Assembly: GCF_012689525.1 (NCBI RefSeq)
Contig: NZ_CP051516.1
Span: forward strand, 3,968,001-4,032,000
Direction of reading: 5' to 3'
DNA length: 64,000 nucleotides
DNA from: Paraburkholderia aromaticivorans
GTDB lineage: Bacteria; Pseudomonadota; Gammaproteobacteria; Burkholderiales; Burkholderiaceae
Of the stretch, positions 46,892 to 55,880 are shown piece after piece (position 1 is the first letter of the stretch; each line of letters opens with the position of its first letter). A program made the translations under genes and the position numbers. The notes under the pieces are model-generated. The model was not told the origin of the DNA. It worked only from the letters and a program-made list of their open reading frames with translations, and searched no databases.

Positions 46892-47884
46892 ATGTCGTCG
46901 ACTGCCACCCCCTCCTCCAACGCCGCCAGCCTGCTCGCTCCGATCGCCGAAGACATGCAGCAGGTCAATCGCGTCATACGGCACCGTCTTGCGTCCGACG
47001 TGATGCTGATCAATCAGATTTCCGAGTACATCATCAGCGCCGGCGGCAAGCGGCTGCGGCCCGCGCTGCTGCTGCTGGTGGCGGGCGCCCTGGGCGAAAC
47101 CACGGGGCACCGGCATGAACTGGCCGCGGTCGTCGAATTCATCCATACGGCCACGCTGCTGCACGACGACGTGGTCGACGAATCCGACCTGCGGCGCGGC
47201 CGCCAGACCGCCAACGCGCTGTTCGGCAACGCCGCGAGCGTGCTGGTGGGCGACTTCCTGTACTCACGCTCGTTCCAGATGATGGTCGGCGTGGGCAAGA
47301 TGCGCGTAATGGAGATTCTGTCGGAGGCGACCAACATCATCTCCGAGGGCGAAGTGCTGCAGCTCCTGAACATGCACGACGCCGACGTGGACGAAGCCCG
47401 CTACATGCAGGTGATCCGCTACAAGACCGCCAAGCTGTTCGAAGCAGCCGCCCAATTGGGCGCGGTGCTGGCCGGCTCGGACGCGAAAACGGAAGCCGCC
47501 GCGGCCGAATTCGGCCGGCGCATCGGCACCGCGTTCCAGATCATGGACGACTGGCTCGACTACACGGGCACGGCCGAATCGATGGGCAAGAACGCCGGCG
47601 ACGACCTTCGCGAAGGCAAACCCACCCTTCCGCTGATCTATCTGATTGAACGCGGCACGCCGGAGCAGTCGGCGCTCGCGCGGGAAGTGATCGAGCAAGG
47701 CGGCACGGACCGTTTCGACACCATTTTCGAGGCGATCACGCGCTCCGGCGCGCTGGATCACACGCTCGAATGCGCGAAACAGGAAGCACAGGCCGCCGCA
47801 GCAGCAATTTCTTCATTTCCCGATTCCATTTTTAAAGAGAGCCTGCTAGAATTATGTTCTTACTCGACGGCAAGGCAGTCTTGA
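46892..47884 (+). CDS. ispB: Octaprenyl diphosphate synthase
   Basis: 330 residues, a trans-prenyltransferase with both aspartate-rich motifs: '[18 protein letters not shown]' (FARM) and '[20 protein letters not shown]' (SARM), plus '[15 protein letters not shown]'. It elongates FPP with IPP to build the ubiquinone side chain (octaprenyl in Burkholderia). It ends 48 bases before the tRNA-Pro gene. Confidence 0.96.
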   Translation: MSSTATPSSNAASLLAPIAEDMQQVNRVIRHRLASDVMLINQISEYIISAGGKRLRPALLLLVAGALGETTGHRHELAAVVEFIHTATLLHDDVVDESDLRRGRQTANALFGNAASVLVGDFLYSRSFQMMVGVGKMRVMEILSEATNIISEGEVLQLLNMHDADVDEARYMQVIRYKTAKLFEAAAQLGAVLAGSDAKTEAAAAEFGRRIGTAFQIMDDWLDYTGTAESMGKNAGDDLREGKPTLPLIYLIERGTPEQSALAREVIEQGGTDRFDTIFEAITRSGALDHTLECAKQEAQAAAAAISSFPDSIFKESLLELCSYSTARQS

Positions 47885-47932
47885 ACGAGACTGAAACGCC
47901 GACTTAGTCTGAATCGAGTCTGCAGTACACAT

Positions 47933-48009
47933 CGGGGTGTAGCTTAGCCTGGTAGAGCGCTACGTTCGGGACGTAGAGGCCGGAGGTTCGAATCCTCTCA
48001 CCCCGACCA
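47933..48009 (+). tRNA. tRNA-Pro (anticodon CGG), island integration site
   Basis: 77 bases including encoded CCA. Acceptor CGGGGTG pairs with CACCCCG, the D arm contains GCTTAGCCTGGTAGAGC, the anticodon stem-loop is CTACG-TTCGGGA-CGTAG with CGG at 34-36, and the T arm is GGAGG-TTCGAAT-CCTCT. It reads CCG codons. The tyrosine recombinase gene begins 174 bases downstream in the same direction, the normal arrangement at the attL end of a tRNA-borne island. Confidence 0.97.
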
Positions 48010-48032
48010 GAATTCCCTTGTAAATCAAGGTC

Positions 48033-48068
48033 AAAACCGCCCAGCTTGCTCGGCGGTTTTTTGTTTTT
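48033..48068 (+). terminator. Intrinsic terminator after tRNA-Pro
   Basis: AAAACCGCC (48033-48041), a 10-base loop and GGCGGTTTT (48052-48060), with T-rich sequence to 48067. It separates tRNA transcription from the integrase gene. Confidence 0.88.
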
Positions 48069-48182
48069 GGAAATTCTGCGTTAAATCTGCGTTACGGTTG
48101 GCTGCTTTCGCGACTTTCTGTCGTGAAGGCTAAACCTGGTCCTTATACGAGTTTTCCACTCTCAACAGGAGAACTCCACCGT

Positions 48183-49784
48183 ATGGCCACCATCAATAAC
48201 CGCAGCCGGCTCTTCGTTAGCGTCAAAAACAAAAACGACCTATACCGCGAATTCCCGCACAACCATCTCGCCAAGGCGCAAGCTTACTGCGCTGAACTGG
48301 TCGCCCGGAAGTACAAACCCCTTCTCGGACAGCACGAGAACAGGATAGAGGTACGCATCCTGCAGAAGGGTTACCCGAATTTCAGTTATACCGCCTCCTC
48401 GTTTGCCGAAGCCGACCGCGTAGTCAACCGCGTCGAGGGCGAGCGCGAGAGCGGGCTGTTCATCGACTATACGAAGGCCCATCAGGTCACATTTGTCGAC
48501 CTGATTGAGCGCTACGTGAGGGAGGAAGGCCCGAAGCACAAAGGCTGGGAGAAAGTCGAGAAGTACAAATGCTCCGGCTGGCTTGAGGACGTCAACGGCG
48601 GACTGGTGAAGCGTCTCGCGCAGCGCGATGCGGAAATCGCGCAGGCTGGGAGCGCCACCACCGCGCGCGGCGCAATGCGCAAGCCGGCAACTGGCCTGCA
48701 GTGGATGCTAAAGCCGTTCCCGCAGGTCCAGACCACCGACATCGAGGAATACATCCGCGACCGACTCGACGTGGTCGCCCCTGCCACCGTCGACCGCGAA
48801 ATCGACGTGCTGTCGTCCATCTGCAGTGTGGCGACAAAGGTCTGGAAATATCGGGTCGGCGAAAATCCGATGACCGGCGTGCGTCGGCCGCGCTACTTTA
48901 ACGAACGCGACCGCCGACTGAAGGCGGGCGAAGAAGCGCGACTGCTGGCGGCAGCGCGGGACGAAGACCGGCAGCGTTCCATCGAGTTGCGCGCCGAGGA
49001 GTTGATGGTCAACGCCCGCTCCGCAGCTGCGCATCACCCGACCATCTATCAGAAAAAAAACTACATCAAGGCTGCGCTCGCGGCCTGCCGGGCTGAAGCC
49101 GAACAGGACTACACTCACGTCGCGTTCTTCGAGGCATTCGTGTCGTTCCAATTGATGACCGCTGCCCGTCGGGGAGAGTCACTCGGCCTGCTTTGGAACA
49201 ACGTCGATTTCGACGAACGCACCGCGTACCTGCCGGAAACCAAAAATGGTAAACCCCGTAAGCTGCCCCTGCGCCTCGACCTAGTCAACATCCTCAAGAC
49301 ACTGCCACGCAACGACGCCCGCGTGTTTCCGCTCGGCGAGGATGCGCTCAAGCATGCGTGGAGCCGAATGACGGAGCGCGCCGGTCTGGCCGACCTTCAC
49401 ATTCATGACCTGCGCCACGAAGGCATTTCGCGCGTCGCAGAGACCGGGAAGTTCTCACTAGTCGATTTGCAAGCGTTCAGCGGACATCGGGATACGCGGA
49501 TGCTGCTGCGGTACGCGCACCTTTGTGCGAAACAACTCGCGGAGCGCCTCGACGAGGCACTCGGCGCCCCTGGCGCTCCTGACACCTTGAGTCACCGAGG
49601 ACGCCGGCGCCTGAATCCGGCGGCCGGCGTAACGCTCGCGCATGCCGTCGCCGCAAACTCTGGGGCCGACGTGGTATCACTTCCTATACCCACTGCCCAG
49701 AATGTTATCCCGTTCAGAACACGCGAGAGTAAGCCCGCCGACGCGTCGGAGCGGCGCACGCGCCATGAGATGGTTTCACGGTAG
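48183..49784 (+). CDS. Tyrosine recombinase/integrase of the genomic island
   Basis: 533 residues from ATG 48183 (GGAG 11 bases upstream; a GTG 20 codons earlier is in frame but weaker). The catalytic set is complete: Arg329 in 'TAARRGESLGLLW', His408 and Arg411 in 'HIHDLRHEGISR', His435 in 'SGHRDTRMLLRYAH' and nucleophile Tyr444. The N-terminal half carries an arm-binding/SAM-like part, with an extra helical insertion about residues 245-310 that interrupts the catalytic domain. It should excise and insert the island at the 3' end of tRNA-Pro. The tail from 470 on is low-complexity. Confidence 0.93.
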   Translation: MATINNRSRLFVSVKNKNDLYREFPHNHLAKAQAYCAELVARKYKPLLGQHENRIEVRILQKGYPNFSYTASSFAEADRVVNRVEGERESGLFIDYTKAHQVTFVDLIERYVREEGPKHKGWEKVEKYKCSGWLEDVNGGLVKRLAQRDAEIAQAGSATTARGAMRKPATGLQWMLKPFPQVQTTDIEEYIRDRLDVVAPATVDREIDVLSSICSVATKVWKYRVGENPMTGVRRPRYFNERDRRLKAGEEARLLAAARDEDRQRSIELRAEELMVNARSAAAHHPTIYQKKNYIKAALAACRAEAEQDYTHVAFFEAFVSFQLMTAARRGESLGLLWNNVDFDERTAYLPETKNGKPRKLPLRLDLVNILKTLPRNDARVFPLGEDALKHAWSRMTERAGLADLHIHDLRHEGISRVAETGKFSLVDLQAFSGHRDTRMLLRYAHLCAKQLAERLDEALGAPGAPDTLSHRGRRRLNPAAGVTLAHAVAANSGADVVSLPIPTAQNVIPFRTRESKPADASERRTRHEMVSR

Positions 49785-49983
49785 AGCATAGTTGCGACCG
49801 GTCCTGCTTCCTCGTACCGAGACCAACGCTCTCGGCAGCACTACAAGCCGTCTCAGCCGCCGAGCACCCCGTCTCTCGTCTATTGTTGGGAGATGAGGGC
49901 AGCGCCGGTCCGCTTCCGGCGCTTTCCTGCTCAACCACTTCCTCACTGCGCCCCACTCATCTGTTAAAGCGCATCAAGGCCCC

Positions 49984-50229
49984 ATGACCAGCGCTATCGA
50001 AATTTCCGTTGATGCAGATACCTTCACCGTCACACTTTCGGACGGCCGATTACTCACTGTGCCGTTAAGCTGGTTCCCAGTGTTGCTGAATGCGACTGCC
50101 GCGCAACTCCGCGTTGTTCGTATCAGCAGTTCGGGCTTAGGACTCCATTGGCCCGAACTCGACGAGGACATTAGCGTCCCCGCCCTTCTTCGTGGACAAG
50201 GCGACCAGACGTCCAGGAACAAGGGTTAA
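49984..50229 (+). CDS. DUF2442 domain protein
   Basis: 81 residues: 'ISVDADTFTVTLSDGRLLTV' then 'PLSWFPVLLNATAAQLRVVR' and 'GLGLHWPELDEDISVPALLR', which is the whole DUF2442 pattern (small beta-rich domain; 'W-P-x-L-D-E-D-I-x-V' signature). These proteins are often next to small toxin-like or DUF4160 proteins and are suspected antitoxin-like partners. No DUF4160 gene is seen here. Function unknown. Confidence 0.8.
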   Translation: MTSAIEISVDADTFTVTLSDGRLLTVPLSWFPVLLNATAAQLRVVRISSSGLGLHWPELDEDISVPALLRGQGDQTSRNKG

Positions 50230-50295
50230 GCACCCAACTTCGAGCCGTCGCTATACGTCACTGCAGGCAAACCGCCTGCTTTCCGGAGAACCGTC

Positions 50296-50556
50296 ATGCA
50301 TGTTGGGCATTTACTGGATGCCTTGAAAGCCGTCGACCCCGACGTCAGGGTGGTACGCCCCGGCGGCAACGTCCCGTCAATTCGAATCGACGCGCAGTGG
50401 CGCCTCGAGACCCGGTCGAAGGACACCGATGTTGCAGAGTCGCACGTCGAATACTGCGACACAGAAGTGGCAGCCAACCGGTTGCTTGGACAGTTGGTTG
50501 CTGCAGGACATTATTTGGTCGGGTTAAGCCGGGTTCCTGTTCTAATCCTTGGGTAG
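50296..50556 (+). CDS. Hypothetical protein
   Basis: 86 residues, not recognised. Clear CGGAG ribosome site 7 bases before ATG. Begins 'MHVGHLLDALKAVDPDVRVV', a helix and strand reminiscent of a small ligand- or nucleic-acid-binding alpha/beta fold, and ends hydrophobic. It is 66 bases after the DUF2442 gene on the same strand and is followed by a GC hairpin. Confidence 0.65.
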   Translation: MHVGHLLDALKAVDPDVRVVRPGGNVPSIRIDAQWRLETRSKDTDVAESHVEYCDTEVAANRLLGQLVAAGHYLVGLSRVPVLILG

Positions 50557-50571
50557 ATTTTTTGATTTAAA

Positions 50572-50590
50572 GCCCGCCATTTCGGCGGGC
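50572..50590. terminator. Hairpin after the 86-residue gene
   Basis: GCCCGCC (50572-50578), ATTTC, GGCGGGC (50584-50590). The T-content after it is poor on the plus strand, so it is a weak terminator candidate. Confidence 0.5.
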
Positions 50591-50963
50591 GAGTCCTTTC
50601 CGAGCAATTCTGCGCACCTCATTTAATCCCGAATTTCAAATTCCAGTAAGCACGGTATAAATAATTAACGTATAAATTTATATACCACTAGTCACCTCGT
50701 GGATTAATCCACAAATTGTCCTTTCTGCACTAGAATTAATCTCAATGACGCATCGGGCAAGCCACGACGAAGTGCGGTCCATAACCTGGTCGTGCTTGCG
50801 GAATTGCGCGGACAGATTTCAACCGAGGCCGTTTCACCCGTTGTCCCCGCACAATACTCTGTCTCACCAATGGCGCGGGCACGGGATTGTGGATTGGCAA
50901 ACAAGCGCTGACACACGCGGCAGATTTATTGATACGTCTTCTAAATTTATAATATTTAAAAAC
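50591..50963. promoter_or_regulatory. AT-rich intergenic region with inverted GGTATA/TATACC
   Basis: 373 bases without a convincing gene. 50654-50686 is about 80% A/T and is bounded by GGTATA (50654-50659) and TATACC (50681-50686), with TATAAATTTATATA between, a likely promoter/operator. The 3' end (50926-50963) is again very A/T-rich, just before the next start. A similar TATACC...GGTATA pair in the opposite order lies at 54561-54618. Confidence 0.4.
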
Positions 50964-51254
50964 ATGAGCAAAGTGATTACCAACCAACAGTTCATCAAGC
51001 GGATGTCGGCTGCCGAGTTATGGCTCGATAATTGCGAAAGTACGGAAGAATCCGAATATCTTTATGCGTACCGCTTTGGGCTTCGACGTCACTATCACGG
51101 CGAGCGATTCGGTACTGACGCGGAGGTCTCGGCATTCCGCAAGAGAGGGGGCGTCTCGCGAGAGGGACTGGAGGCCGGACTTGCGGCCGCAATGTGTGAC
51201 GTGGGCCGATTCCGCTCTCAGTGTTACGGACAGAACGTTGAAGAAGCGCAGTAA
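50964..51254 (+). CDS. Hypothetical protein
   Basis: 96 residues from ATG 50964, chosen because the 73 in-frame codons before it look non-coding and include the A/T-rich promoter-like segment. No clear Shine-Dalgarno, so it may be leaderless. Charged and helical ('FIKRMSAAELWLDNCESTEE', 'GGVSREGLEAGLAAAMCDVG'), no recognised domain. Followed by a CGAGCTGC/GCAGCTCG dyad (51259-51290) shared with the convergent gene's end. Confidence 0.55.
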   Translation: MSKVITNQQFIKRMSAAELWLDNCESTEESEYLYAYRFGLRRHYHGERFGTDAEVSAFRKRGGVSREGLEAGLAAAMCDVGRFRSQCYGQNVEEAQ

Positions 51255-51291
51255 AAGTCGAGCAGCTCGCACCAGCGGTGCGAGCTGCGAA

Positions 51292-51723
51292 TCAATGCTC
51301 AGTCTGCGCGGACGTGATGCCGCCATCTTCGCCGATTAAACGTCCCAGACCCAGTGAGCGGGCGCAAGATGCAATATGGCGTACGATGGAGAACTCCCGT
51401 GCGTTGACCTCGAGCGTAACGAAATAGCGCTCCGGTGCCGTTTGCCGCCAGAATCGCAGGTCGCAAGGCTCGACTGGATAGGTTCCCGGTACGAAAATGC
51501 CATTACGCTCCTGCTGCGACATCCAGTCCGCCGGTGACGCGAGAGTTGCAGCCTCGACCTCGTCCAGGCCAAAGTCGTTCGCCCACTCGTCACCCATCGC
51601 ATAGTCGACAGGAAAAAAGAGACCGTGTAGAACGAACTCTGAACTCTCCGAAATCCGTGTGACCTCGGCGGCTACTACCCAGTCCATCGCCAATAGTTCT
51701 TCCACTACGCCGTTCATGCCCAT
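51292..51723 (-). CDS. Hypothetical protein
   Basis: 143 residues, soluble and acidic, not recognised. 'VVAAEVTRISESSEFVLHGL' and 'YFVTLEVNAREFSIVRHIAS' suggest an alpha/beta fold. GAGGA lies about 9 bases upstream of ATG. It is 21 bases downstream of the 263-residue gene and probably co-transcribed with it. Confidence 0.65.
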   Translation of the reverse strand: MGMNGVVEELLAMDWVVAAEVTRISESSEFVLHGLFFPVDYAMGDEWANDFGLDEVEAATLASPADWMSQQERNGIFVPGTYPVEPCDLRFWRQTAPERYFVTLEVNAREFSIVRHIASCARSLGLGRLIGEDGGITSAQTEH

Positions 51724-51744
51724 TGTTATGTCCTCGACAGTGAG

Positions 51745-52536
51745 TTAAATGGCCCGCTCGTGCCGATTGCACGAGTCGGTCTTCTTTGTATAGTCACGTG
51801 AGAACGTCAATACAGTTTCTGGGGGAACCGCGTAAATCGGCAACTTGGTCATGATGGGAAGACGCCCAGGCGGTTCCAGCGGTTGAGCAGCGGGATTGCA
51901 CTTGCGCCAGATTTTTTCGGCCTCCCTATGCAGCCGGCCGACCTGCGTCCGGATGCCCGCAAACATCGGCATTGCGCGCAATGCCTCCAACTGCCTGACG
52001 ATAGCGGGACGGTCATGCCGTTTCGCGTGTTCGACCAGCCATGCTTCGTGCGCCCGGTAGTCGCTCTGGACAATCCGCCATGACCAAGTTTCATCCGTCG
52101 ATATATCCGAGCCCCCGATATGAAACCGCTTCTGCATGCGGAACATCTCGTAGTGCCGCCAGCGCAAGTGCTCTCCTCGAGCGCGCAGGTCTCGCACTAC
52201 CCCCGGCGCCGAAATCGAGCGGTCCAGCAGCCCCGCTTTACCGCGCGTCGACATCAGCACCCACCGTACATACGCGCCATCGGGCAACGCGACGAGATGC
52301 ACCGAGGCCTCGTTCTTCTTCTTGTAGTAGACGCGTTGATGCGCCGCGCGGCCGATGTGCAAGGTGTCGTGAAACTTCTGCGAAAGTTTGTGCACGTAGT
52401 CTGGCTTCACGGTGTCACTCGTCCACGCGAAATGACCCGACTGCGCGTACAGCATCATCAACTGCATCGCGGCAGTATTGTTTCTGGGGATTTTTATCCG
52501 GGCGAGAATATCCAGGTCCGACATCGGTTGCTCCAC
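51745..52536 (-). CDS. Hypothetical island protein
   Basis: 263 residues from GTG 52536; an ATG four codons later (52524) has an equally good GGAG, so the start is uncertain. No recognised domain. Basic and Trp/Arg-rich ('WRHYEMFRMQKRFHIGGSDI', 'RLHREAEKIWRKCNPAAQPL'), which fits a nucleic-acid-binding role, but this is only a composition argument. First gene of a two-gene minus-strand unit. Confidence 0.7.
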   Translation of the reverse strand: MEQPMSDLDILARIKIPRNNTAAMQLMMLYAQSGHFAWTSDTVKPDYVHKLSQKFHDTLHIGRAAHQRVYYKKKNEASVHLVALPDGAYVRWVLMSTRGKAGLLDRSISAPGVVRDLRARGEHLRWRHYEMFRMQKRFHIGGSDISTDETWSWRIVQSDYRAHEAWLVEHAKRHDRPAIVRQLEALRAMPMFAGIRTQVGRLHREAEKIWRKCNPAAQPLEPPGRLPIMTKLPIYAVPPETVLTFSRDYTKKTDSCNRHERAI

Positions 52537-52804
52537 GAGTTTATTTCCTCGTATAGCAACCGATGAGTGTGCGATGAGGCTAACGCCTCACCACACGAAT
52601 GAACTGGGAGTTTTGCGGTGGCATCGCGCGCAAACCACTCAAAGGTTCGATGCATACGTCAGCAAAACGACCATCACGACTGCGAGGCGAAGGCATTAGC
52701 CGCCCCCCGCCCCTCCGGGCACAGCGAGTCACCCAAGCGGCAGTGTAGCGGGAACCATACGGTGAGATTTTGGGAAGCATATAGTGAGCGAGCCGGTTAA
52801 CTGG

Positions 52805-53080
52805 TCAGGCGGGCAGGTCTGTGCTGGATAGAAAAACCTCACGGATTAGCTCCTCCGTAAGGTGTCTTTCAATGTAGACAGGAATTGGCCCGCAGTGGTA
52901 GCCGGTTGCAGTTCGTGCTCCGGCGGCTGTGGTATTAGCATATCTCCCCCAGCCGTTCTGCTCGTCATCAGTTCGACCATGCGTTTCTGTTTCCAAAACC
53001 AACCTGACACACTGCAAGCAATTGAGCGCCCGCATCATGCGGTTGAGCGTTGCTGTCCACAACGACGGCTCGCGAGGCAC
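52805..53080 (-). CDS. Hypothetical protein
   Basis: 91 residues from GTG 53080, or 77 from an in-frame ATG at 53038. The sequence 'RMMRALNCLQCVRLVLETET' then 'YANTTAAGARTATGYHCGPI' contains a C-x-x-C. No recognised family. Convergent codon use and a clean stop support it moderately; the 52537-52804 stretch upstream of the next gene holds nothing clear. Confidence 0.45.
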   Translation of the reverse strand: MPREPSLWTATLNRMMRALNCLQCVRLVLETETHGRTDDEQNGWGRYANTTAAGARTATGYHCGPIPVYIERHLTEELIREVFLSSTDLPA

Positions 53081-53149
53081 AACTTCAAGCCGGTGTTGAT
53101 AAAGGACGCTTCACCGTGTAACTTCAGCGAGCAACCCCGTTGACAGGTT

Positions 53150-53740
53150 ATGGGACTGGAGACCTGGATGGAAACCGTTGAAAACATAATCAAGTTCCTG
53201 TCGTTATATCCGCGATGGGCAAAGTTGCTTATCGTAGGATGTATTGGCGTAATCAGCGGCACGCTGATTTACGCTCCACGCTCTGGTGAGGATGCTCCGG
53301 TTGAGGCGTTTGCAATTTCTTCAACGAAAGCGTACTTACTGGTTATTGAGGGCGTTCTGCCTTTCTCTCAGGAGCTCAGAAATGCCGATGTTCGCGTCAC
53401 TGCGTTTGTGAACGGAATGCAATTCCGCTACCCCACTGTGGCAGGTGTTGAGTGGATGGGTGTTGACCCGAATGGCGGGCCAATAACGCATGAGTCGTTC
53501 AGATTACCGCGAGCCGACGAGTATGAAATTCGTTTCGAGATGGAGAGTCGCGATAGGATAAGCGGACAAATCGAGCGCTGTGTTAGCCAGCAGACAATAA
53601 CGATAGACAAGACCCCATTCGAAGGCCACTACGAAGTTTTCCCTCTCAATCGCGTGGCAAAAGTTCATGAATCAGGCGTGGTGGCTGAGATTTCCTTTTC
53701 TATTGAAGATGCGCCACAAGGGAACGGGCAACGACGCTAA
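53150..53740 (+). CDS. Hypothetical membrane-anchored protein
   Basis: 196 residues. One transmembrane helix near 24-42 ('LLIVGCIGVISGTLIYAP') with a short cytoplasmic N-terminus, then a beta-rich periplasmic domain ('VRVTAFVNGMQFRYPTVAGV', 'EYEIRFEMESRDRISGQIER') resembling an immunoglobulin-like sandwich. GC content is lower than in the core genes. No recognised family. Confidence 0.65.
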   Translation: MGLETWMETVENIIKFLSLYPRWAKLLIVGCIGVISGTLIYAPRSGEDAPVEAFAISSTKAYLLVIEGVLPFSQELRNADVRVTAFVNGMQFRYPTVAGVEWMGVDPNGGPITHESFRLPRADEYEIRFEMESRDRISGQIERCVSQQTITIDKTPFEGHYEVFPLNRVAKVHESGVVAEISFSIEDAPQGNGQRR

Positions 53741-54117
53741 GCCTGCGACAACTTCGGATTGCGAGCAGATTTTCTAATCGCTTAGTTAGAAGCTAGGTGT
53801 AAATAGACGGGAATTCTAAATCCGCCGATTCGCTGACGGGAACAGCGAAATTTGTATTGGGCCCAGGTGATAACCCCGCTTGCCGGTGATGAGCAACCTG
53901 CTGTTTGCAGCAGGACACCGAGTATTTACGCGCGCTCGAGTGGAGACAACGTCCCACGCGTGACGCGCGCTACATCTGTAACGTCTCAACTAAACATGGG
54001 CGGCCCTAGGGCGCGTGATGACGTCTCAGCCGCACCCCGAGGATGCGCGACGGAAGTTCGGCGCCGACCTTCAGGTCGTCCGCGTCGCGAGACGGCGAAA
54101 TCGAAGGCCTACGCCGT
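53741..54117. other. Gap without a supported gene
   Basis: 377 bases. A short frame at 53852-54121 has no ribosome site and repetitive Arg codons, and I do not believe it. The segment 54019-54117 looks like the decayed end of a coding region but matches nothing I know. Confidence 0.4.
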
Positions 54118-54465
54118 CTAGTCACTGTTTGACAAAGGCCAATAGCCAAACCTGTCCATCAGGTCAAACATGACCGCGTCGCCGGTTGAGCCAAAGATGT
54201 AATGCAAGTCGAACCCACCGGGTCGGGCCTCCCGGAACCACTTCATCACGGCCATCACGTCGTCAAATTCGTCATCACCGATTCGGCGACAGAGCAGAAA
54301 CGCATCGGGTCGAGCGTAATGAGCGTTGTAGAGGCTGGTAAGAAAGCTCGCTATAGGATAGGTACTGCCGATGTGCTGGCATGCCTCGAAAAGACGCCAG
54401 GCGGCCTGGGCGCCGGGTGCGTTGGGAAACTCGGGAGCGAGGGGCGGGGTTTTGTTTTTTTTCAT
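54118..54465 (-). CDS. Hypothetical protein, paralogue A
   Basis: 115 residues. Core 'PGAQAAWRLFEACQHIGSTY', 'IASFLTSLYNAHYARPDAFL' and 'LCRRIGDDEFDDVMAVMKWF', ending with 'MFDLMDRFGYWPL'. The same blocks recur in the 112-residue protein at 57050-57388 (about half identical by eye), so this is a duplicated family. It is helical and has no enzymatic motif. The upstream regions of both copies share a 12-base identity and a conserved start context. Confidence 0.75.
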   Translation of the reverse strand: MKKNKTPPLAPEFPNAPGAQAAWRLFEACQHIGSTYPIASFLTSLYNAHYARPDAFLLCRRIGDDEFDDVMAVMKWFREARPGGFDLHYIFGSTGDAVMFDLMDRFGYWPLSNSD

Positions 54466-54913
54466 GCTAACAGTCTCATCACGTGATTAGGGTGAAATGT
54501 GTAGCCGCCGTTTTTATCGCCTCTGGGTGGACGACCGCCCGTCGTTGCACTTGAAATTTTTATACCATTAATCTTGTTATGGTTAATCGTGCCATTAAAA
54601 AAGATTTAGTTCGGTATAAAAACTGATTTCGCTTTTATTTTACTATGAAAACCTCGCTTGACCCCTATGTCAATGATTTTATACGTTGACAGTGCAAAAA
54701 AGCCAGTCTTAAAATGACTCAAATTCATCCAAACCGAAAAGACAAGCTCAACTCCGACCAATGATAACTTGACGAACATCTTGGGCATACACGATGGACA
54801 GGCAGAATAGAGTGACACTGCTGCGGTGATTCACCCAGTTACTGATATCAAAGATAGTCAACCTATCACTTAAAAAAATTTCCTCCACAAAAAATAGATA
54901 CAAACATTAAACA
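54466..54913. promoter_or_regulatory. AT-rich intergenic region with conserved leader and repeats
   Basis: 448 bases. 54511-54522 (TTTTTATCGCCT, minus-strand AGGCGATAAAAA) is identical to 57434-57445 upstream of the paralogue. Further on are TATACC (54561) and GGTATA (54613) in inverted order and two CCATTAA repeats (54564, 54592). The last 80 bases before the next start are about 75% A/T and probably carry its promoter. No gene is convincing. Confidence 0.45.
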
Positions 54914-55447
54914 ATGAAATCAATTACCTATGTATTACCGTACCAACACAAAACGACAAACACCATCACCCTTAATGGTGCCGACCTGGTGTTTCGTTCT
55001 CAAGAGATTTTCTTTTTAAAGAATTTTGCTCTAGAAGCTTCGACCGTGCTGCGTGGTCGAGGCATATCTATGATGAGCGAAGCATTCGATAACCCAAAAA
55101 AGGCTTATGAATTGGCAATGTACTTTACCAAGGATTGCAATTCCTATCGTGCACTAGTTAACGTGGAACAATTACAAGATTTTCTACTTTCAAATTACGA
55201 TTTTTATCTTCACGAATCTAAGGCGGCGATTGGCCTAGAATCTTTTCTTGCATTCGCACGTAATGATGTTTTTTGTTCTTATGCCAGATTGACACTACCG
55301 GCTCCCAAATTCGTCCAACCAAAATTGTGGACCAAACGTTACGTAGATTTGACGGACGAAGAATTGACACACACGTTCGAGTCAGCAGATAAGTCGCTTT
55401 TCGATGTACCGCCATATGACTCTGTTTCTATCTTGAACCAAAGCTAG
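54914..55447 (+). CDS. Low-GC hypothetical protein, likely foreign
   Basis: 177 residues, encoded in DNA of roughly 40-42% GC, far below the rest of the window, with A/T-ending codons throughout. The sequence ('NAFDNPKKAYE'-like helix, 'FTKDCNSYRALVNVEQLQDF', 'LTLPAPKFVQPKLWTKRYVD') is soluble and matches no family I know. It has no same-strand neighbour and an A/T-rich upstream region. The composition points to recent transfer from a low-GC source. Confidence 0.65.
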   Translation: MKSITYVLPYQHKTTNTITLNGADLVFRSQEIFFLKNFALEASTVLRGRGISMMSEAFDNPKKAYELAMYFTKDCNSYRALVNVEQLQDFLLSNYDFYLHESKAAIGLESFLAFARNDVFCSYARLTLPAPKFVQPKLWTKRYVDLTDEELTHTFESADKSLFDVPPYDSVSILNQS

Positions 55448-55880
55448 CATTACCGCAGGTCCGCGCGGCACCCGTTCTGTGCACCGCGCGGAAGTTAGAC
55501 GCGAATGAAGCATCCTGGAATGCGGACGTATGAACGGTCTGCACATATTTCAGCATACCGAGCGCTGGACAGCCGTATCGTTGGTTTAAAGTGCATCCTC
55601 GTCGGTCAAGTCGCGCTGGCCGCGCAGAAGCTCGGCGATGCTAACGCCTTCGTCGAGTTCGAGCCCGCGCAGGCCTTTCGAGCCGTCAATAGAGCAGGAA
55701 CAACAACACACCTCTCGTTATCGCCGGCGCATGGGGCTAGACGCGCTCGCATCAGCGCTTTTGTGCCTGCTCCCGAAAATCGCCACAAATGAATCGGGAG
55801 TTTTGAACACCCGGTGCTTTTGGAAAAATGCCGTTTTCGTCACGACTATCGAAACTTGCAACGCTTGGAAACGATGCTGT
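55448..55880. pseudogene. Gap with a possible antitoxin-like gene remnant
   Basis: 433 bases without an intact gene. On the minus strand, one frame ending in TAA near 55587 reads 'DGSKGLRGLELDEGVSIAEL' followed by LRGQRDLTDEDAL, which looks like the C-terminal tail of a small regulator or antitoxin, but no proper N-terminus precedes it (Cys-rich nonsense upstream of about 55690). It may be a decayed gene. Confidence 0.25.

Noticed and set aside
48123..48182. GTG start of the integrase 20 codons upstream
   Set aside because: No purine-rich site precedes it, while ATG 48183 has GGAG upstream and gives a normal N-terminus.
53852..54121. 89-residue plus-strand frame
   Set aside because: It has no ribosome site, skewed Arg content and no recognisable motif.
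54606..54818. 70-residue minus-strand frame in the A/T-rich gap
   Set aside because: A/T-rich chance frame without a start signal; the region is better explained as promoter and leader DNA.
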